Shown piece after piece: positions 59,435 through 64,000 of a DNA stretch of 64,000 nucleotides. The DNA is from Monocercomonoides exilis (lineage: Eukaryota > Preaxostyla > Oxymonadida > Polymastigidae): contig LSRY02000027.1 of the NCBI GenBank assembly GCA_001643675.2, forward strand, positions 129,001 to 193,000. The letters are read 5' to 3'. Under the pieces are notes generated by a model. That model was not told the origin of the DNA. It did not search any database and saw nothing but the letters and a program-made list of their open reading frames with translations. The translations under genes were made by a program, and so were the position numbers. Numbering within the stretch: the first letter of the stretch is position 1; each line of letters opens with the position of its first letter.

Positions 59435-62400
59435 CTACTTTTGGTTTTCTTCTTTCTTTTTCTCATGGCTATTTGTTTTCTTTTTTCCATCTGAAGAATT
59501 TTCATCACAAATAGCATCTGTAATAGTTAGTATCACCGCATTTGCCGGGAAATGTGTAATAAATTCTCGTTTCATACCAAACAGTGTTGGCCTATCTGTT
59601 TGATTCTCCGAAAGTGAAATCCGAATAAATTCCAAATAATTAGACTTTTTCACGTGTTCTAAATTAGGCCTTTCTCCATTCACTATCTTCTGCCCAGCCA
59701 CCTCTGCCTCATACTCGCCAAATGGCACATCAAGCGTCAAACACTCCCACAGCATCATCCCGATCGAGAATGCAACTGATTCCTTTGTCGCTCCCATCTT
59801 CTTGTTCACCTGCAGCTCAGGTGCCTTCCACCTCAAACACTCTTTTTTGAAACTATCTTCATCTTCAAATGCTGATGAAGGAGGAGGCGAGTCGGTGAAT
59901 CTCTCGCTCAGCACCGAAATGTTGGAGGACGAAGAAACAATGGTCAGTGAAGAGACGGATGATGAATCTGAGTCTGAGGAGCAGTCTGAGTGGAGGGCAA
60001 TGCAGATCACCATGTGTTCTGAGAACAGCACAATGTGAGGACTGAGATTGGCCAAAGAGGAAAGTTCATTTTCCATTTCGTCAAAGGAGTGAAGAGCAAG
60101 ATTAGCCACCCAGAACAGGATTTGGGCAGCTGTCATCTCTCTCTCCTTAAGAGTGCCAATAGCCATCTCCTTCTTGGCATTCCTCCCATGCAACAGCATG
60201 AACAGAGAATCCCTCAAATCCACAATCAGCTTCTCATGAGGGGATGAGCATGCCATCGCATCCACCAGGTTCGACATGGATGAAGTGGTGGGGCACAGAT
60301 CCTCTCCACATATAAAAGAAGAATCTGAATCAGTCGTTGAAGTGGTGGAAGTTGATGAAATGGATGGAGAAGGTGTTCTTTTCCTTGTCTCTTCTTCTTC
60401 AACCTTTTCCAATGCCCATTCTGGGATCTTGTCTGAGTCTCTCCCCAGAATGTATTCAGTTGAACCACACTCGCTCAGCAAATGCTCTGAAGATTCTGAA
60501 TGTTCCATTGTTTTCTCATATACCCTCTTCTTTATCCTCTCTTCATTCTTCTTTTCTGCCTCCCTCTCCGCTCTTCTCCACTGCTCTTCTGGAGACATCT
60601 CCATCGTAACCATTTCAAATGCCTTTGGATCCTTCCTAACTGTATCATTCACAATCTCCTCGAGTTCTTCTGTTCGTTCTTTGGCTTTCCTCCATCGGAC
60701 AGCAAGTGCAATGCAGATAATGAAAACTAAAAGAAATAGCACAGCAAATAATATTAATGTTACAATTTTCCAGTCAGTATTATTGATATTCCCTTTTGAT
60801 ACGTTTGCTCCTTCACTATTTGCAAATGTTCGATTTTTCAAAATCCATTTATTTGTTTCGCTTGGAGAAGATGATTGACCATACAAAATCGAAGCTGACA
60901 CTTCTGTTTCCTCGGATGCAGAAGAAATAACCTTCAAAGGGATTGAAATATTTACCTCATTCTCAGAAATGTAACCTTCTTCAGAAAAATAATAAGTTTC
61001 GTATAAAAATGCATCTCCAATCGCTGAGCATATGCGCAAAGAAATATTACAAGGAAGAAGGAGAATTCCTGTGATCAACAAGCGTAAATCATCTTCAACA
61101 TCTTCTGTCTGAATAGAACGAATTGCTGGAATAAAAAACACAGATGATCTTTCTGAGGCAATTCCTTTCAAAGTGCATCCTTCATTCAAAAACCAGAGTG
61201 AAGAATTCTTCTCCTGTCCATCTCCTCCCTTTAAACTCACAACATTCAGCTCTGCTCCTTCATCACAAATAACATTTCTTCTCGGAGATGGATAACCATC
61301 TATCAAAATCTTATTATTAGAAAATTCACTTTTTTCAACTGAAAGGCTTCCACCTGTGATAGACAAGCCTCCTTTAAAAGAATTCATAAACATAGAGTCT
61401 TTAATTGAAATTGAACTTTTGTCTAAATCAATTATTGAGCCATTCCAATGGCAAATATCATTCATATATCCGTTTCCTTTCTTTCCTGTTGATACATCCA
61501 ATTCCACTCCATCAAACAAGCAAGATTCAATGCTTCCATTTTTGCATGATGATAATGCTATTGTATATCCTTTATCCAATGTCGAACAACACTTTTCAAA
61601 AGTGCAATTTAAAAGCTTCAGTTCCAGCGCATTTGGTTGTGAAGACAAAATGGAAGAATGGCTACTATTGCAAGAGACGTTCAAAAATGAACATAGTGCA
61701 GCTGAGAAATTGTGAAAAGGAGAACCACTTTCATTTGTCTTGCTTTCTGAAAGATCAAAATTATAAATTGAAGATGACTTCAGAGTAACGTCTGATGCGA
61801 ATAACTTTTCGATCTCAAGTCTACAACTGTCAGCTAAATTGAAAACAGATGGCTGACTTGATAAAGAAGTCAAATTAACTTGTGATATTTTGATGGAAGA
61901 ATGAAAGCCCATTATCGCAGGATTTTCGAGAAACAATAACTCAGAAATCTGACAATCGCTAATGGAAACAGAACTTCTTCTTGAAAATACAATTCCAAAA
62001 GGCAATTCTGATAGAGACGCAGGATCAGATGCTGAAAATGAGCAGCGACTAATGCTTAAAACTCCTGAGTCGATAGTTAAAAGTGTTTCATGTGCCGAAT
62101 CGGAATCTGCTTCAAATGCGAATGCCAAAAGAACTAATTCAACGGTTTCATGGCAAATAATTACGGAAGATCTTGAAGCAGAAATTGATGACTCAACTTG
62201 AACAATAGCCGAAGTGTAGCTGCGGGATGTGAAGGTCAAATCGCCTAGATCAAATTCTGTATTGATTGCAACTTCATTTATCACAACAAGCTGACTCTTG
62301 TAATCGAAAGTCAAATGAGTTGATGCATATTGGACAGTTCTGCACGGAAGTGACTGAGTGCCACACTTTTTGTTGTCTTCATTTGCAGTTGTGCTGTCAG

Positions 62401-64000
62401 TTGAGATAAAAATGATATCAGACTGGTGAATCACAATAAATTCCATCAGATTGACGGGCTCTGAATTATATTCAACTTCATCTATCCCATAAATAGCATT
62501 AAAGCTATTGTAATGAGTTTCTCTTAATTCAAAGCGAAATTGTGTCTCGTTAATCTGTGTCTTTATATTGAAGCATGCAACAAAGATATCACGACCAATT
62601 TTAGCAGCATTGGAGCTAAATGTCATATTTCTGAACAAAAAGTTTAGATCCCCAGTGAGAGACGAGGTGAGATATACACCTCCACCTCTTCCTTGAGAAG
62701 TGGAGCAACTGCATTGTTCAACGGAAGAATTCACCAAAACGAAACTACTTCCTCTTGTCAGTACGTTTTTAATAACTCCTCCTGAAAGCGAAGTACTTGA
62801 ACGGACGTCATTGAAAATAGTATTACTTATTTGTGTAACTGAAGGATTTGCTTTTTCAGCACTGAGTACGCAAGGTACACTGTCTTGACTATTAGCAGAA
62901 TTTATTACAGATGCATTTATCATCAAGGAAGAAGATACAGAATTTTTTAACAGATTTCTTCCATCTGGCAAGAAATACTCAATAATACTTCCATCAGTTA
63001 TGTTGATCATTGAAATTTGCAGCTTTTCAATATTCGCAACACAGTTTGAACGAGTAACAATAACGCTTTTTCCGAAATTGGCTTGCTCAATAAATAGTTC
63101 GTTAACAAATAGTTCACCTTCCTTAAGTGAAACAAACGAGTAATTAGCAGGCGAAGTGGATGTAGAATTTGTGCACAAAGAGCAGGCCAAAAATGTTAAT
63201 AAGCCTTCTTTGCTCTCAATAATTGTTCCTTTTTCATTAAAAAAATTGCTTTCAATTGAAAAAGTGATTTGATTAAATGTAAGCTTTCCAGTGTTTGATA
63301 AGAAAACATCAGAATCTTCGTTCCTCTCATTCTTTTGAATGAATATAATTGCCCTCAACTTTTCTGATAACTCAACTGCGGATGATTGAATCAAATAATC
63401 TGATAAAACATATGAGTCTTCCAAAGTTGTTGATACTGAAAGACTCATCTCCTTTTCTGCTGCAATCTGATTCATTCTCTGATATCCTGTCCAAAACGAG
63501 TTGCATGGGTCATTGCGGCTCCCGCATCTCAGCACATCAAATCCTAATGAAGAAACGTAAATCAACGAAGAAGTATATGATATTAGAAAGCGTAAGAGAT
63601 CTGTTTCGTTAAAAGTTCCGTCTTTCCCCGCAAAAAGTGCTGAATCATTGCCATAAGACTCAAAAGGAAAAAGAAATGATTGGTTTGTGACGGTTTTGTT
63701 CAAAGAAAATGATGAGACAAATAAACATTTTCCAACCTTAGCATTGTTTGAATCTTGAACAATACTGTCCAACACAAAAGGAAGCAATAGTGATGACTGA
63801 GTGCAATCCAAATATAAAAAGCCTCCTTTTCCGTTTGATAAAGATGCTTCGCATTTATTTGCAGTTGTATTCTTGATTAATAATGAAGATGAATCTGACA
63901 GAGAAACTTTCAATGCTCCTCCTTCTTCAATAGGTGTTTTCACACTCGAAAAAGAACAGTTTTCAATGTTTGCCTGGCAAGATGCCTGAAAAGGTGTATG
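59435..64000 (-). CDS. Receptor-like pseudokinase with beta-helix ectodomain (partial, N-terminus off right edge)
   Basis: The frame is open from the window edge to a stop at 59435; 1521 residues are visible and the start lies outside. About 1070 residues form a repetitive beta-rich ectodomain (recurring GGFLYLDC, ISDCQISE and SIKDSMFMN-type turns) like the right-handed beta-helix found in surface proteins of anaerobic flagellates. A single membrane span (VTLILFAVLFLLVFIICIAL, about 60710-60775) and a basic stop-transfer follow. The cytoplasmic part has a charged segment (SPEEQWRRAEREAEKK) and a divergent kinase fold: RWKAPELQ (the APE motif), SIGMMLWECLT and ...RPTLFGMKREF are clear. No glycine loop, catalytic HRD or DFG is visible; the usual HRD/DFG places read LANLSPHIVLF and VICIAL. 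It is therefore probably a catalytically dead signalling or scaffold receptor. Confidence 0.82.
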   Translation of the reverse strand, partial: HTPFQASCQANIENCSFSSVKTPIEEGGALKVSLSDSSSLLIKNTTANKCEASLSNGKGGFLYLDCTQSSLLLPFVLDSIVQDSNNAKVGKCLFVSSFSLNKTVTNQSFLFPFESYGNDSALFAGKDGTFNETDLLRFLISYTSSLIYVSSLGFDVLRCGSRNDPCNSFWTGYQRMNQIAAEKEMSLSVSTTLEDSYVLSDYLIQSSAVELSEKLRAIIFIQKNERNEDSDVFLSNTGKLTFNQITFSIESNFFNEKGTIIESKEGLLTFLACSLCTNSTSTSPANYSFVSLKEGELFVNELFIEQANFGKSVIVTRSNCVANIEKLQISMINITDGSIIEYFLPDGRNLLKNSVSSSLMINASVINSANSQDSVPCVLSAEKANPSVTQISNTIFNDVRSSTSLSGGVIKNVLTRGSSFVLVNSSVEQCSCSTSQGRGGGVYLTSSLTGDLNFLFRNMTFSSNAAKIGRDIFVACFNIKTQINETQFRFELRETHYNSFNAIYGIDEVEYNSEPVNLMEFIVIHQSDIIFISTDSTTANEDNKKCGTQSLPCRTVQYASTHLTFDYKSQLVVINEVAINTEFDLGDLTFTSRSYTSAIVQVESSISASRSSVIICHETVELVLLAFAFEADSDSAHETLLTIDSGVLSISRCSFSASDPASLSELPFGIVFSRRSSVSISDCQISELLFLENPAIMGFHSSIKISQVNLTSLSSQPSVFNLADSCRLEIEKLFASDVTLKSSSIYNFDLSESKTNESGSPFHNFSAALCSFLNVSCNSSHSSILSSQPNALELKLLNCTFEKCCSTLDKGYTIALSSCKNGSIESCLFDGVELDVSTGKKGNGYMNDICHWNGSIIDLDKSSISIKDSMFMNSFKGGLSITGGSLSVEKSEFSNNKILIDGYPSPRRNVICDEGAELNVVSLKGGDGQEKNSSLWFLNEGCTLKGIASERSSVFFIPAIRSIQTEDVEDDLRLLITGILLLPCNISLRICSAIGDAFLYETYYFSEEGYISENEVNISIPLKVISSASEETEVSASILYGQSSSPSETNKWILKNRTFANSEGANVSKGNINNTDWKIVTLILFAVLFLLVFIICIALAVRWRKAKERTEELEEIVNDTVRKDPKAFEMVTMEMSPEEQWRRAEREAEKKNEERIKKRVYEKTMEHSESSEHLLSECGSTEYILGRDSDKIPEWALEKVEEEETRKRTPSPSISSTSTTSTTDSDSSFICGEDLCPTTSSMSNLVDAMACSSPHEKLIVDLRDSLFMLLHGRNAKKEMAIGTLKEREMTAAQILFWVANLALHSFDEMENELSSLANLSPHIVLFSEHMVICIALHSDCSSDSDSSSVSSLTIVSSSSNISVLSERFTDSPPPSSAFEDEDSFKKECLRWKAPELQVNKKMGATKESVAFSIGMMLWECLTLDVPFGEYEAEVAGQKIVNGERPNLEHVKKSNYLEFIRISLSENQTDRPTLFGMKREFITHFPANAVILTITDAICDENSSDGKKKTNSHEKKKEENQK

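Noticed and set aside
1-64000. Alternative genetic code with TAA/TAG read as Gln, as known in some oxymonads
   Set aside because: TAA, TAG and TGA all occur at the expected ends of conserved proteins, and none interrupts a conserved domain in a supported exon.
1-64000. tRNA or rRNA genes
   Set aside because: No cloverleaf-like segment with A/B boxes or rRNA core motif was found by eye. A tRNAscan/Infernal run would settle it.

Overview
This is eukaryotic nuclear DNA: AT-rich spacers, genes split by many very short introns, multi-kilobase exons with long poly-Ser and acidic low-complexity inserts, and a cilium gene. TAA, TAG and TGA all end recognisable proteins, so the code is standard. The intron-bearing genes plus a beta-helix/membrane-span/kinase-like receptor suggest a free-living or gut flagellate of the oxymonad/Preaxostyla kind. 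That placement is an inference from gene content and style; no rRNA or organelle marker is present.

Layout. 1-6.85 kb is a gene-poor, AT-rich island of mobile-element debris: the N-terminus of a transposase-like protein running off the left edge, a broken DDE transposase, two MITE-like repeat copies each holding a related hairpin element, and simple repeats. 6.9-9.95 kb (+): a D-2-hydroxyacid dehydrogenase-family protein and a phosphatidylinositol transfer protein. 10.4-14.0 kb (-): an unrecognised 1018-residue protein with paired CxxC motifs. 14.2-15.0 kb (+): an MPP6-like RNA exosome cofactor. 15.1-34.7 kb (-): five co-oriented genes, namely a myotubularin phosphatase, the ATG4 autophagy protease, a PA28 proteasome activator, an orphan charged protein and CFAP57. 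34.7-37.0 kb is a second repeat island between divergent genes. 37.0-59.0 kb (+): a Ras GEF, a Pumilio-type PUF protein, a long-chain acyl-CoA synthetase and a giant CAF-1 large subunit. 59.4 kb to the right edge (-): a partial receptor-like pseudokinase.

The exon models were built by eye. Every junction keeps reading frame and restores family motifs across the splice (the ATG4 catalytic Cys, ENVHNL-like in PITP, GEYVAPE in the acyl-CoA synthetase). Together they give 36 introns. By my count about 25 of the 36 donors read GTNTG, most often GTTTG, which is an unusual consensus.

Several genes meet in membrane and protein turnover: PITP, myotubularin and acyl-CoA synthetase handle phosphoinositides and lipid, ATG4 processes Atg8, and PA28 opens the 20S proteasome. 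The neighbours are otherwise ordinary and functionally mixed, and I see no operon-like logic. The strongest novelty candidates are the nested palindromic MITEs, the 1018-residue unknown protein, the splice-donor consensus, and lineage-specific giant inserts in otherwise conserved enzymes.
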